Below are positions 1 to 7,959 of a DNA stretch of 64,000 nt, in pieces. A program made the translations under genes and the position numbers. The stretch's first letter is position 1, and every line of letters starts with the position of its first letter. The DNA is taken from the NCBI RefSeq assembly GCF_014284175.1, contig NZ_JACOGA010000016.1:79352-143351 (forward strand), written 5' to 3'. The stretch is from Affinundibacterium flavidum (GTDB taxonomy: Bacteria; Pseudomonadota; Gammaproteobacteria; Burkholderiales; Burkholderiaceae_D). The notes under the pieces were generated by a model. The model saw only the letters and a list, made by a program, of their open reading frames with translations. It had not been told where the DNA came from and did no database searches.

Positions 1-929
1 ATACTGTGCCGGTGACGCGTAGCGTATCGAATGCCGTATTTTTGGTAGAACAAAAGACTTTTGGTAGCGTGGCTTTGAGTGCTGGCGCACGGATAGAAAA
101 TGTACAGCGACAACCAAAAGCCTCTTTCAATTTACCAGAACGTAGTTTTAATCTGCATTCATTTTCGGTCGGCGGTTTAATTCCTGTGATCGATGGTTAC
201 GCTATCGTGACTAGTTTGTCGACCGCCGAGCGTGCGCCCACCACGGAAGAATTGTATTCGAAGGGGCCGCATGAATCGACCTTGACTTTTGATATTGGTA
301 ACCAGCATTTGCAGAGTGAAAAATCACGCAATCTGGAATTGAGCATGCAAAAAACCGTAGGCCTAGTACGTTGGAAGGTGAATGGCTTCATTAATCAAGT
401 CGACAATTATGTGTTTGGTGAAATTGATGGATTGCGTGTGAATGAAGAGGGTGAGCACGATGTCACCGGCGAATTTACTCAACGCTATTGGAAACAAGCT
501 GCGGCGACCATACGTGGTGGCGAAGCTGAGATTGCTTATAATCAAATTGGCGAAGGAATCTCTATCCGCGCTTTTGCAGATACTTCACATGGCACTTTAA
601 AGCAGCGCGGCAATCTACCTTTGCAAGCCGCGAACCGTATCGGTCTCGATCTCGGTTACCGCAGCGGAGCGTGGCGTAATGCGGTGAGTGTATTGCATGC
701 CCAAAAACAAGATCGATTGGCCAGCTCAGAAACTTTTGTCACGCCATCTTTCACTAAAGTAGACGTCAATATCACTTATACGCATCCGTACATGAATGCG
801 CAATTGACTTGGTTTGCTCAAATCAAAAATTTGCTCAATCAAGATATTCGTTTAGCGACTTCCGTGCTAAAGGAAACCGTACCGCAACCGATGCGTGGTT
901 TTATTTGTGGTGTCAGAGCGAATTTTTAA
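1..929 (+). CDS. TonB-dependent outer-membrane receptor, C-terminal part (ZnuD-like)
   Basis: The reading frame is open from the window edge, so this is the C-terminal ~308 residues of a longer protein whose plug domain lies outside. The visible part alternates short beta-strand-like stretches and ends in a terminal Phe (VRANF), the usual outer-membrane beta-barrel end signal recognised by the Bam machinery. The motif ERAPTTEELYSKGPH followed by FDIGN resembles the barrel of ZnuD-type zinc/haem receptors and their relatives, so uptake of a metal or metal complex across the outer membrane, powered by TonB, is likely. The substrate cannot be fixed from this fragment. No Fur or Zur box can be judged because the promoter is out of view. 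Confidence 0.85.
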   Translation, partial: TVPVTRSVSNAVFLVEQKTFGSVALSAGARIENVQRQPKASFNLPERSFNLHSFSVGGLIPVIDGYAIVTSLSTAERAPTTEELYSKGPHESTLTFDIGNQHLQSEKSRNLELSMQKTVGLVRWKVNGFINQVDNYVFGEIDGLRVNEEGEHDVTGEFTQRYWKQAAATIRGGEAEIAYNQIGEGISIRAFADTSHGTLKQRGNLPLQAANRIGLDLGYRSGAWRNAVSVLHAQKQDRLASSETFVTPSFTKVDVNITYTHPYMNAQLTWFAQIKNLLNQDIRLATSVLKETVPQPMRGFICGVRANF

Positions 930-1300
930 GTCAATTTGCGATGGATCTTTAATCTGTATTAAGTGGATAAACGCAAAATATTGTGAAATAGATTTGTTAC
1001 CCATGATCTTTGCTAAACTGATCTGGGATGCTCAAATGAATATTTAATTGATTAAATGGAATCGATTTAGACACAATTGAGAGAATTTTCGCCGAAGAAC
1101 CAAAAAATACTTGATGGCGACTAGTTGCTATCAAGTACTAATGCTAAAATTTTCCACTACGCGCGGAAATGATTCCTGTCTTTTATGAGCAAAATTATCA
1201 GATTTCCGTCTATACTTAGAATACAGATGAAAATCTAAATTCAAATATATTGAAGCAGTTGATTATTGTTTGACATTTTCAAAACTAAAGTTAGGTTGCC
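930..1300. other. Intergenic, AT-rich, with one hairpin
   Basis: This 371-bp stretch separates the receptor gene from the STAS gene. I see no convincing ORF. The only clear structure is the inverted repeat at 1108-1137. A TTGACA sits at 1270-1275 but has no good -10 at the right distance before the GTG start at 1301. TATACT near 1212 is another weak -10 candidate. Confidence 0.5.
1102..1137 (-). terminator. Possible intrinsic terminator (inverted repeat TACTTGAT / ATCAAGTA)
   Basis: TACTTGAT at 1108-1115 pairs with ATCAAGTA at 1130-1137. Read on the minus strand the stem is followed by a run of six T (complement of 1102-1107), the layout of a Rho-independent terminator. No minus-strand gene lies to its right, so it may simply insulate against antisense transcription, or act weakly in both directions after the receptor gene. 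Confidence 0.35.
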
Positions 1301-2704
1301 GTGGGGATTTTTAAGCTTTTCGGAAAGAAACCAGATCGAGAAGAGCCTAGTAGCTCTGAAAAGCCGGTTTCCAAGAAAACTCGAGTCAAGAAACAAAACA
1401 CCGTCATTGGACAAGTCCAAGATGACGAGGCTTTGACACATTCTTTGACCGAGAAAAAGCATATTGCGCGCGCGACTGAAAGAAAGATTGATGCGATAGA
1501 ATTTGAAATGTCCCGCGATATGGGACGACCAAAGTCCCTATCGTCGAAAATGAACACTGACGGCCCCTTGACCCGCACCGGCCCGAATCAATTTCATAGC
1601 GATTTTATCGCCACTGACTTCCAAAGTACGGTGGCATTAAATTTACCGACCACTGAGTTATTGCTGGGCCATACCGAGTTAAATCCCGCAACCATGGCGC
1701 AGACGGAATCTGTACCTTTGCTGGAAGAAGCTGCCATTCTTTTTGCTACTGGCCAGGTCAAGGTTGCCGAGCACATGTTGCGTAGTGCGATAGATCTGGA
1801 TAATTTAGGCAATGCGGCAACTCTCGCTTGGTTCATGTTATTTGATCTCTACCAGATTGAAAAGAATCAATACGCATTTGAAAGCCTGTCCTTAGACTAC
1901 GCCGGCAAATACGAAACTTCTCCACCAGTTTGGCATAATTCAGAAACGAATATTGATGCTCCTGAAAGCAAAGACGAAAGTGCGATTCCAGGTCTGGTCT
2001 TTCCTTCTAAGCTCGATGGTGAAATCATTAAGTTACTGCAAAAACTGAATAATCTCAGTGATAGCAGTAAAGTCTTAAAATTGGATTTTGGTCGTGTGAA
2101 AACGGTCGACCCGGTCGGTTGTGGTTTGCTCTTGCGCGCCATGCGTAATTTGAAAAAAACCAAACATGATTTGGTGTTGGTTGCGGCACAAAATCTCACC
2201 GAACAAATACGCTCAATACTCGAAGTTGGGCGACGCGATGAAACTGAAGCGCCGTGGTTATTGCTACTAGAAGTCTTGCAATTACTGCAGTTGAAAGAAG
2301 TATTTGAAGAGGCCAGTATCGACTATTGTGTGACCTTCGAAGTGTCGCCGCCAGCCTTCGAAGCGCCGACCAGTAAGGTGACAACCGCCGTTGCCGAAGC
2401 TATTCCTGCCGACGAGAATTCTGATCGTTTTATGATGCCGAAAACGATAGAAGGAAGTACGGAAGCACTGGTCAAACAAATTGCCGCACATGCTAAAAAC
2501 CACGATCTGGTCATACTCGATTGCTCACAACTGGAGCGAGTTGAATTTGGCGCTTCGGCGCAGCTATTGAATGGTTTGGTGCCGATTTCAGGCACTAAAG
2601 GCAAGTCAGTACAATTTCATGAAGTGAATTATTTGGTGATGCATTTATTTAATGCCATGGGCTTAAAAAATGTTGCCGCTATCTTTCCGCGCAAGCAATC
2701 TTAA
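1301..2704 (+). CDS. Double-STAS domain protein
   Basis: A 467-residue cytoplasmic protein starting at GTG 1301, with AGG a few bases upstream. Residues 1-100 are charged and low in complexity. Residues ~138-205 form a helical TPR-like segment. A first STAS-like domain covers ~230-345 (LDFGRVKTVDPVGCGLLLRA) and a second ~375-465 (LVILDCSQLERVEFGASAQLL). STAS domains act as phospho-switches or binding modules, as in anti-sigma-factor antagonists and MlaB. The usual phosphorylated Ser/Thr after the Asp is not obvious in the first domain (VDPVG); the second has EFGAS. The gene lies directly upstream of hslVU, but a separate heat-shock type promoter between them suggests independent transcription. 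Function unknown. Confidence 0.8.
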   Translation: MGIFKLFGKKPDREEPSSSEKPVSKKTRVKKQNTVIGQVQDDEALTHSLTEKKHIARATERKIDAIEFEMSRDMGRPKSLSSKMNTDGPLTRTGPNQFHSDFIATDFQSTVALNLPTTELLLGHTELNPATMAQTESVPLLEEAAILFATGQVKVAEHMLRSAIDLDNLGNAATLAWFMLFDLYQIEKNQYAFESLSLDYAGKYETSPPVWHNSETNIDAPESKDESAIPGLVFPSKLDGEIIKLLQKLNNLSDSSKVLKLDFGRVKTVDPVGCGLLLRAMRNLKKTKHDLVLVAAQNLTEQIRSILEVGRRDETEAPWLLLLEVLQLLQLKEVFEEASIDYCVTFEVSPPAFEAPTSKVTTAVAEAIPADENSDRFMMPKTIEGSTEALVKQIAAHAKNHDLVILDCSQLERVEFGASAQLLNGLVPISGTKGKSVQFHEVNYLVMHLFNAMGLKNVAAIFPRKQS

Positions 2705-2723
2705 ATCGCTTAACGACGCCAGT

Positions 2724-2751
2724 CTTGCAATTGGCGAAATACACCCCATTT
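2724..2751 (+). promoter_or_regulatory. Sigma-32 (heat-shock) promoter of hslVU
   Basis: CTTGCAA at 2724-2730 and CCCCATTT at 2744-2751, separated by 13 bases, match the sigma-32 consensus (CTTGAAA, then CCCCATNT) with one mismatch in the -35 box. It lies 83 bases upstream of the hslV start. HslVU is a classical heat-shock regulon member, so sequence and context agree. Confidence 0.75.
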
Positions 2752-2792
2752 TCTTTTTCTGAGCGCGTCTGCCTTACGCTGATAGCCGCTAT

Positions 2793-2814
2793 CGCCTATG
2801 CTTTTGTATAGGCG
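2793..2814 (+). promoter_or_regulatory. Stem-loop in the hslVU 5' leader
   Basis: CGCCTAT (2793-2799) pairs with ATAGGCG (2808-2814) around an 8-base loop, in the predicted leader 20 bases upstream of the hslV start. A leader stem-loop that affects mRNA stability has been described for E. coli hslVU. Whether this one has the same role is inference. Confidence 0.4.
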
Positions 2815-2833
2815 GAAATTCAATGAGGACATT

Positions 2834-3370
2834 ATGGAACAATTTCACGGCACCACGATTCTGACTGTACGCAGAGGTAATGTGGTGGCATTGGGTGGTG
2901 ATGGTCAAGTCACTTTAGGCAATATCGTCATGAAGGGTACGGCACGTAAAGTGCGTAAGCTGTATCACAATAAGGTGTTGGCAGGATTTGCAGGTGGCAC
3001 AGCGGATGCCTTTACCTTGATAGAGCGCTTTGAGTCTAAGTTAGAAAAGCATCAGGGGCATTTAATGCGTGCGTCGGTGGAGCTTGCAAAAGACTGGCGT
3101 ACGGATCGTATGCTACGCCGCTTAGAAGCGATGCTATTGGTGGCGGATAAAGATACTACCTTGGTCATTACCGGAAACGGCGATGTATTAGAACCGAATG
3201 ACGGCATCGGTGCGATTGGTTCCGGCGGTACTTTTGCGCAATCGGCCGCCATTGCACTTTATCAAAATACGGACTTGTCGCCTGTAGATATTGTAAAAAA
3301 ATCGCTCACGATTGCTGGCGAACTCTGTATCTACACGAATCTGTCCCATACGATCGAAACCTTGGAATAA
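2834..3370 (+). CDS. hslV: ATP-dependent protease HslVU, peptidase subunit HslV
   Basis: Proteolytic subunit (178 aa) of the cytoplasmic HslVU (ClpQY) protease, which forms double hexameric rings capped by HslU and degrades misfolded and regulatory proteins. It is an N-terminal-nucleophile (threonine) hydrolase. The start chosen is ATG 2834 behind GAGGAC, because the family sequence begins there (MEQFHG then TTILTVRRG). The in-frame ATG at 2798 lies inside the leader hairpin. Catalytic Thr7 becomes the N-terminus after removal of six residues, unlike E. coli HslV, where only Met is removed. GDGQVTLG, the KVRK basic patch and GSGG are also present. hslU follows after 68 bases. Confidence 0.97.
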   Translation: MEQFHGTTILTVRRGNVVALGGDGQVTLGNIVMKGTARKVRKLYHNKVLAGFAGGTADAFTLIERFESKLEKHQGHLMRASVELAKDWRTDRMLRRLEAMLLVADKDTTLVITGNGDVLEPNDGIGAIGSGGTFAQSAAIALYQNTDLSPVDIVKKSLTIAGELCIYTNLSHTIETLE

Positions 3371-3438
3371 GCTAAATAGTGCTAAGCCTGCGCAGATGAA
3401 TGCGCGGCCACTGTTAGTTTCGCTAAAGAGATGAAAAA

Positions 3439-4779
3439 ATGAATATGACTCCTCAGGAAATTGTTTCCGAATTAGATAAACATGTCGTCGGTCAAGATAA
3501 AGCTAAGCGCGCAGTGGCGATTGCTTTGCGCAATCGCTGGCGTCGTCAGCAAGTGGCGGAGCCTTTACGTCACGAGATTACTCCCAAAAATATTTTGATG
3601 ATAGGGCCAACTGGTGTTGGTAAGACCGAGATTGCACGTCGCCTGGCGAAGCTAGCTGATGCGCCGTTTATCAAAATAGAAGCGACTAAGTTTACCGAAG
3701 TCGGCTATGTCGGGCGTGATGTGGATACCATCATTCGTGATTTGGTTGATATTGGTATTAAGCAAACGCGCGAATCCGCCATGCGCAAAGTGCGTGCCCG
3801 TGCCGAAGATGCGGCGGAAGATAGAATCTTAGATGTCTTATTGCCACCAGCACGTGATTTTGGCATAGGTCAGGAAGCGAATACCGATAGTTCAAGTGCC
3901 GATAATGCGACGCGTCAGACTTTCAGAAAACGTCTGCGCGAAGGTGGTCTGGACGATAAAGAAATTGAGATTGATGTGGCTGAAGCCGCGCCACAGATGG
4001 AAATCATGGCACCGCCAGGCATGGAAGAAATGACGGATCAGATTAAGGCGATGTTTTCTGGTGTTGGTAGTGGCCGTAAGAAATCCCGTCGTCTGAAAAT
4101 CAAAGATGCTCTGAAGTTGATGATAGACGAGGAAGCGGCCAAACTGATCAATGACGACGAGCTCAAGCAAGATGCGATTAAAAACGTCGAGCAAAACGGC
4201 ATCGTTTTTTTAGATGAAATCGATAAGATTGCTTCCCGTTCTGAAGCTGGCGGTGCTGAAGTATCACGCGCTGGCGTGCAACGCGATTTATTACCGTTGG
4301 TAGAAGGTACAACTGTCAACACCAAGTTTGGTATGATCAAAACCGATCATATTTTGTTCATCGCGTCAGGGGCATTTCATTTTGCTAAGCCATCAGATTT
4401 GATTCCCGAGCTGCAAGGCCGCTTTCCGATTCGGGTGGAATTAGAATCGCTATCAATTGCAGATTTTGAATGTATCTTAACTAGTACTGACGCCTGCTTA
4501 ACGCGTCAATACGAAGCCTTGCTGGCAACCGAAGGCGTTAAGATAGAGTTTCTGCCAGAAGGTGTACAGCGCCTCGCAGGGATCGCCTATTCCGTGAATG
4601 AAACCACAGAAAACATCGGTGCCCGTCGTCTGTACACGGTGATGGAAAAACTGTTGGAAGAAATCTCGTTTGATGCCCATCAAAACAGTGGTAAAACGGT
4701 CGTGATCGATGCAGCTTATGTGGAGCAACGTTTGCAAGCTTTATCGGTCAATGAAGACTTATCGCGTTACGTTTTGTAG
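3439..4779 (+). CDS. hslU: ATP-dependent protease HslVU, ATPase subunit HslU
   Basis: AAA+ unfoldase (446 aa) that recognises, unfolds and feeds substrates into HslV. It has an N-terminal HVVGQDKAKRAV segment, Walker A GPTGVGKT, the pore loop GYVGRD, an intermediate (I) domain around residues 110-240, Walker B IVFLDEIDKI, a sensor-2 region (ENIGARRL) and the conserved C-terminal tail LSRYVL, which inserts into HslV to activate it. Length and architecture are normal. It is cotranscribed with hslV and probably with the small gene that starts 29 bases downstream. Confidence 0.98.
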   Translation: MNMTPQEIVSELDKHVVGQDKAKRAVAIALRNRWRRQQVAEPLRHEITPKNILMIGPTGVGKTEIARRLAKLADAPFIKIEATKFTEVGYVGRDVDTIIRDLVDIGIKQTRESAMRKVRARAEDAAEDRILDVLLPPARDFGIGQEANTDSSSADNATRQTFRKRLREGGLDDKEIEIDVAEAAPQMEIMAPPGMEEMTDQIKAMFSGVGSGRKKSRRLKIKDALKLMIDEEAAKLINDDELKQDAIKNVEQNGIVFLDEIDKIASRSEAGGAEVSRAGVQRDLLPLVEGTTVNTKFGMIKTDHILFIASGAFHFAKPSDLIPELQGRFPIRVELESLSIADFECILTSTDACLTRQYEALLATEGVKIEFLPEGVQRLAGIAYSVNETTENIGARRLYTVMEKLLEEISFDAHQNSGKTVVIDAAYVEQRLQALSVNEDLSRYVL

Positions 4780-4808
4780 TGCAGAATTATTGAAGATGGG
4801 AGAGCAGG

Positions 4809-5003
4809 GTGGCGAATAAGACTTTAGGCACGCGACAAAAACTCGTGTTTCGTCTTGACCCTGCGCAAGTGAAACCGCGTAACCCTGTTGCTGCACTAGC
4901 TAAGCGTGGTGGTGCTGGCAGCCATCAGAAAAACAGTGCAGCTTTGCGACAAGCACAGAAACAAGCATTAAAAAAATTGGCAATTGAAGGCGAAGGGGAT
5001 TAA
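4809..5003 (+). CDS. Small basic protein of unknown function
   Basis: A 64-residue, strongly basic protein starting at GTG 4809 with a good ribosome-binding site (GGGAG at 4798-4802). It is rich in Lys, Arg, Gln and Ala (RQKLVFRLDPAQVKPRNP near the N-terminus), with no signal peptide or membrane segment. It starts 29 bases after hslU and so is probably in the hslVU transcript. The composition would suit a nucleic-acid-binding or ribosome-associated protein, but no domain is recognised. Confidence 0.6.
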   Translation: MANKTLGTRQKLVFRLDPAQVKPRNPVAALAKRGGAGSHQKNSAALRQAQKQALKKLAIEGEGD

Positions 5004-5057
5004 ACTTCGTTCAGATATTGCCCAACCGCAATGCTATTTCAAAGACCGGAGTCTGAC

Positions 5058-5264
5058 ATGCCAGGCTGTAGAAAACGTAAATGTTTGAATAAGTTCAGAA
5101 AACCCTTGCGGCGTCGTGACCTTTTGACACGGATGTTGGTTGATCTCGGGATGACCTATGCAGAATCTTTTGGTGGTCTAAAAGCGATTGCTTTTCTGCG
5201 TGAGAAAAATGTACCCGAAATGGTAATCTCTCGGGTGATCGGTAACGACTATCCCTTATATTGA
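5058..5264 (+). CDS. Small protein of unknown function
   Basis: A 68-residue protein. ATG 5058 is preferred over ATG 5031 because GGAG (5048-5051) lies six bases upstream. The N-terminus is Cys- and Arg-rich (MPGCRKRKCLNKFRKPLRRRD). The second half looks like a folded helical segment ending EKNVPEMVISRVIGN. It ends one base before the gpsA stop on the opposite strand. I do not recognise a family. The compact placement and good start site support it being real. Confidence 0.5.
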   Translation: MPGCRKRKCLNKFRKPLRRRDLLTRMLVDLGMTYAESFGGLKAIAFLREKNVPEMVISRVIGNDYPLY

Positions 5265-5265
5265 T

Positions 5266-6261
5266 TCAAATTGATTCAACCTTGGCATTGCGCGACAGTA
5301 AGCGCTCTATCATGTCGGAGGTCGTCACATTGTCAAATAGCACACCAGCAACCGCATCGGTAATTGGCATTTCCACTTTCAGTTCATGCGCCAGAGCGCG
5401 TACAGCTTGAGCGCAGCGCACACCTTCCGCTACATGTCCTAATTCTTGGATGATCGTATCTAAAGATTTACCTTCGGCGAGCGCCAGACCTACTCTGCGG
5501 TTACGCGACAAATTTCCAGTGCAGGTTAAAATCAAATCACCAACGCCTGTGAGCCCCATTAAGGTTTCCAGTTTTCCACCTAGTGCGGTACAAAGCCGGC
5601 TGATTTCTGCCAGACCGCGAGTCATTAAGGCTGCGCGTGCATTCAGACCTAAGCCTAAGCCATCCGCGACACCGGTGGCAATTGCCAGTATGTTTTTGAC
5701 CGCACCACCGACTTCGACCCCGATTACATCATCGCTGGAATAAATCCGCAAACTGGCACTATGTGCCGCATCTACTACCAATTGACAAAGCTCAGGCGAT
5801 TGTGAGGCGATAGTAAGTGCACAGGGCAGGCCTTGCGCGACTTCTTGCGCAAACGAGGGGCCAGATAAGGCACCAGCGAGTACTTGCTCACCTAGCTCTT
5901 GTTTTACCACTTGATGTGGCAACAAACGCGTGGACTCTTCAAAGCCTTTGCACAACCATACAACTTGGCGCAATGGATAGACTTTGGCTTGCTGAAGAAG
6001 TGGACGTAAGCCAGAGACTGAACTGGCAATAATCAATAAACCATCATCGAGCGCATGGCGCATTGCTAAGTCGAAATCAGTGGTTGCCAGTAAGTTATCG
6101 GGTAAGGAGAAGCCAGGTAAGTAGTGTTGGTTTTCACGTGTATTCTGGGCATTGGTCATCGCCGCTTGATTGCGCCCCCATAGGACGACTTGATTTTTGC
6201 CTGCCAGCGAGATGGCTAAAGCTGTGCCCCAAGCACCAGCGCCGAGTACAGTAATTTTCAT
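5266..6261 (-). CDS. gpsA: Glycerol-3-phosphate dehydrogenase [NAD(P)+]
   Basis: A 331-residue cytoplasmic enzyme that reduces dihydroxyacetone phosphate to sn-glycerol-3-phosphate, the backbone for phospholipid synthesis. The N-terminal Rossmann motif is GAGAWGTALA (residues 7-16). The LSGPSFA motif, the catalytic-lysine region GGAVKNILAIATG and the substrate-binding segment LTCTGNLSRNRRVG are all present, and the length is normal. It is the last gene of the rhodanese-grxC-secB-SH3-gpsA block, as in the E. coli yibN-grxC-secB-gpsA order, except that an SH3 gene is inserted before it. Confidence 0.97.
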   Translation of the reverse strand: MKITVLGAGAWGTALAISLAGKNQVVLWGRNQAAMTNAQNTRENQHYLPGFSLPDNLLATTDFDLAMRHALDDGLLIIASSVSGLRPLLQQAKVYPLRQVVWLCKGFEESTRLLPHQVVKQELGEQVLAGALSGPSFAQEVAQGLPCALTIASQSPELCQLVVDAAHSASLRIYSSDDVIGVEVGGAVKNILAIATGVADGLGLGLNARAALMTRGLAEISRLCTALGGKLETLMGLTGVGDLILTCTGNLSRNRRVGLALAEGKSLDTIIQELGHVAEGVRCAQAVRALAHELKVEMPITDAVAGVLFDNVTTSDMIERLLSRNAKVESI

Positions 6262-6276
6262 GATGAACCTGTTAGG

Positions 6277-6305
6277 TATTTAGCAAATAAATATTTAGCA
6301 AATAA
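6277..6305. repeat. Two tandem copies of a 15-bp AT-rich unit
   Basis: TATTTAGCAAATAA occurs at 6277-6290 and again at 6292-6305, with a degenerate third piece (GCTTAGCAC) after it. It lies just upstream of gpsA, within its leader or promoter region. It may be slippage debris or a repeated binding site; nothing decides this. Confidence 0.5.
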
Positions 6306-6402
6306 GTGCTTAGCACAGCAGTCGCCAATTAAGCGTGAAGAAAAGCGATAGAGAACAACTCAGAGCAACTGAGAGCAATTTTCGCGAGGCGAGGCAATTT
6401 GC

Positions 6403-6855
6403 TTACAAACCCCACACCTCACTGGTGCGGACATATCCAGTTTGACCATCACGATGTCTGACTTTAACCCAAGAGCCAATCGCGGGTTCAGCCATTTCCA
6501 GCAGCACGTGTTTATCGGCGCTAAATACCATAGATGCTGATTCTTCAGCGGAGGAGCGAATTCTGGCAGTGCCAACTTTCACGATTAAGTTGCGTCGCGT
6601 GATGAGATCTTTGGCTTCTATCCAGCTTAAATCACCATTCATGTCACGCACGCGGCACCAAGCGCCGGAGGTCAAAATAATTTCGACAGGCATACCTGCT
6701 GGAGCCACATAGAGCTTGATTCCACGTACAGAGGGGGCGTCGTACATGATGACAGGCGCAGCGCCGACGGAGCGAAAATCTAAAGCGTGGGAAAGACTTG
6801 AGACTGAGCTTAATCCCAATAAAACTAGTGTAGAAAGCTTGGAGATAAGACGCAT
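6403..6855 (-). CDS. Exported SH3-domain protein
   Basis: About 150 residues with an N-terminal signal peptide (ISKLSTLVLLGLSSVSSLSHA, cleavage after SHA) followed by two bacterial SH3-like repeats (mature ~5-65 and ~70-125; motifs GAWCRVRDMNGDLSWIEA and GSWVKVRHRDGQTGYVR). The start is ATG 6855 behind AGGAT, rather than the upstream in-frame TTG at 6861. Such proteins usually sit in the periplasm and bind peptidoglycan or envelope proteins. It is encoded between secB and gpsA on the same strand, where E. coli has no gene. Confidence 0.85.
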   Translation of the reverse strand: MRLISKLSTLVLLGLSSVSSLSHALDFRSVGAAPVIMYDAPSVRGIKLYVAPAGMPVEIILTSGAWCRVRDMNGDLSWIEAKDLITRRNLIVKVGTARIRSSAEESASMVFSADKHVLLEMAEPAIGSWVKVRHRDGQTGYVRTSEVWGL

Positions 6856-6887
6856 TACCAAATCCTGTAATCTTGGGAGAAAGATCT

Positions 6888-6925
6888 AAAAAGAAAACCC
6901 CATTATCCTTGTGCAGGATAATGGG
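6888..6925 (-). terminator. Intrinsic terminator downstream of secB
   Basis: CCCATTATCC (6899-6908) pairs perfectly with GGATAATGGG (6916-6925) around a 7-base loop. On the minus strand the stem is followed by a T-rich tract (complement of 6888-6897). It lies just after the secB stop, so SH3 and gpsA may need their own promoter or depend on read-through. Confidence 0.8.
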
Positions 6926-6937
6926 TTGGTAATGCTA

Positions 6938-7429
6938 TTAGTGCGTAGTTGCTGCTGCGTCTGCAGTAGCAGCTTCTGCTGCCAACTTAGCTTGTTCAGC
7001 CATGTTAGCCATACGTTGTTGGTAGAACGCTTCGAAGTTGATTTCTGTCAAATGAATCGGTGGGAAACCAGCGCGGGAAATCGCATCCGCTACGTTAGAA
7101 CGCAGGTACGGATAGATGATATTTGGGCAACCGATGCCTAACAATGGATCCATTTGTTCTTGTGGAATATTGCGTGCTTCGAAAATACCAGCTTGTTTAG
7201 CTTCAACCAAGAAAGCAACTTTGTCTTTAACTTTTGCTGTTACTGTCACTGTTACTGTGGACTCAACGATGCCTTCAGCCAATGGCTCAGCAGCTACGTC
7301 TAATGTCACTTCGATACTTGGAGCTTCTTGTTCCAAGAAAATCGCTGGAGAGTTTGGTTGTTCGAGCGATAAATCTTTCAGATAGACGCGTTGAATTTGG
7401 AAAATTGGCTGCAAATTTTGGTCGGACAT
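6938..7429 (-). CDS. secB: Protein-export chaperone SecB
   Basis: A 163-residue tetrameric cytoplasmic chaperone that keeps preproteins unfolded and delivers them to SecA for Sec export. Conserved family segments are present: FQIQRVYLKDLSLEQPN near the N-terminus, the acidic SecA-binding strand, CPNIIYPYLR and FPPIHLTEINFEA. The C-terminal tail is Ala-rich and ends in a His. The gene lies between grxC and the SH3 gene, with a strong terminator after it. The ribosome-binding site is weak (AAGAAAG). Confidence 0.97.
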   Translation of the reverse strand: MSDQNLQPIFQIQRVYLKDLSLEQPNSPAIFLEQEAPSIEVTLDVAAEPLAEGIVESTVTVTVTAKVKDKVAFLVEAKQAGIFEARNIPQEQMDPLLGIGCPNIIYPYLRSNVADAISRAGFPPIHLTEINFEAFYQQRMANMAEQAKLAAEAATADAAATTH

Positions 7430-7666
7430 GTGAGACTTTCTTAAAATTCTATAAATTAATCAGGAACAACTAGCTGCTTACATAAGGACGAATAGCGGAT
7501 ATTCAAGTCCTATTCTGCTTTGTTCTATCAGTGCCGCAAATTGTTCACACAAATAATTCTTACAAATAAATTATGCTGACAAACTAAGGCGACGAAACAG
7601 AATCAGCCTTCTATTGTAGCAAGCGGAATTGAAAAACCGCAATCAAAGCCGCTTGTGCACTGCGTT

Positions 7667-7930
7667 TTATGTTGGATTTAATAGAGAATCGAGCTTGCCA
7701 GCACGATCTAATGCCGATAAATCATCAAAACCACCCACATGTGTTTCCCCTATGTAAATTTGAGGAACAGTACGACGTCCGGTTTTTTGCATCATCGCTT
7801 CACGCACCGCAGGATCAAGATCAACTCTGACTTTTTCAATGTCTGCTACACCTTTGGATTTCAACAGGCGCTCAGCCATCACGCAATACGGACAAACTGC
7901 TGTGCTATACATTACTACATGGGCAACCAT
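7667..7930 (-). CDS. grxC: Glutaredoxin 3
   Basis: An 87-residue thioltransferase that uses glutathione to reduce disulfides and glutathionylated proteins in the cytoplasm. The active site is CPYC (Cys13-Cys16), with the cis-Pro motif TVPQIYI and the glutathione-binding GGFDD following. AGGAG precedes ATG 7930. It lies 29 bases after the rhodanese gene and upstream of secB, matching the grxC-secB order of enterobacteria. Confidence 0.96.
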   Translation of the reverse strand: MVAHVVMYSTAVCPYCVMAERLLKSKGVADIEKVRVDLDPAVREAMMQKTGRRTVPQIYIGETHVGGFDDLSALDRAGKLDSLLNPT

Positions 7931-7959
7931 GACAACTCCTTGCTAAATCTTACTCAATT

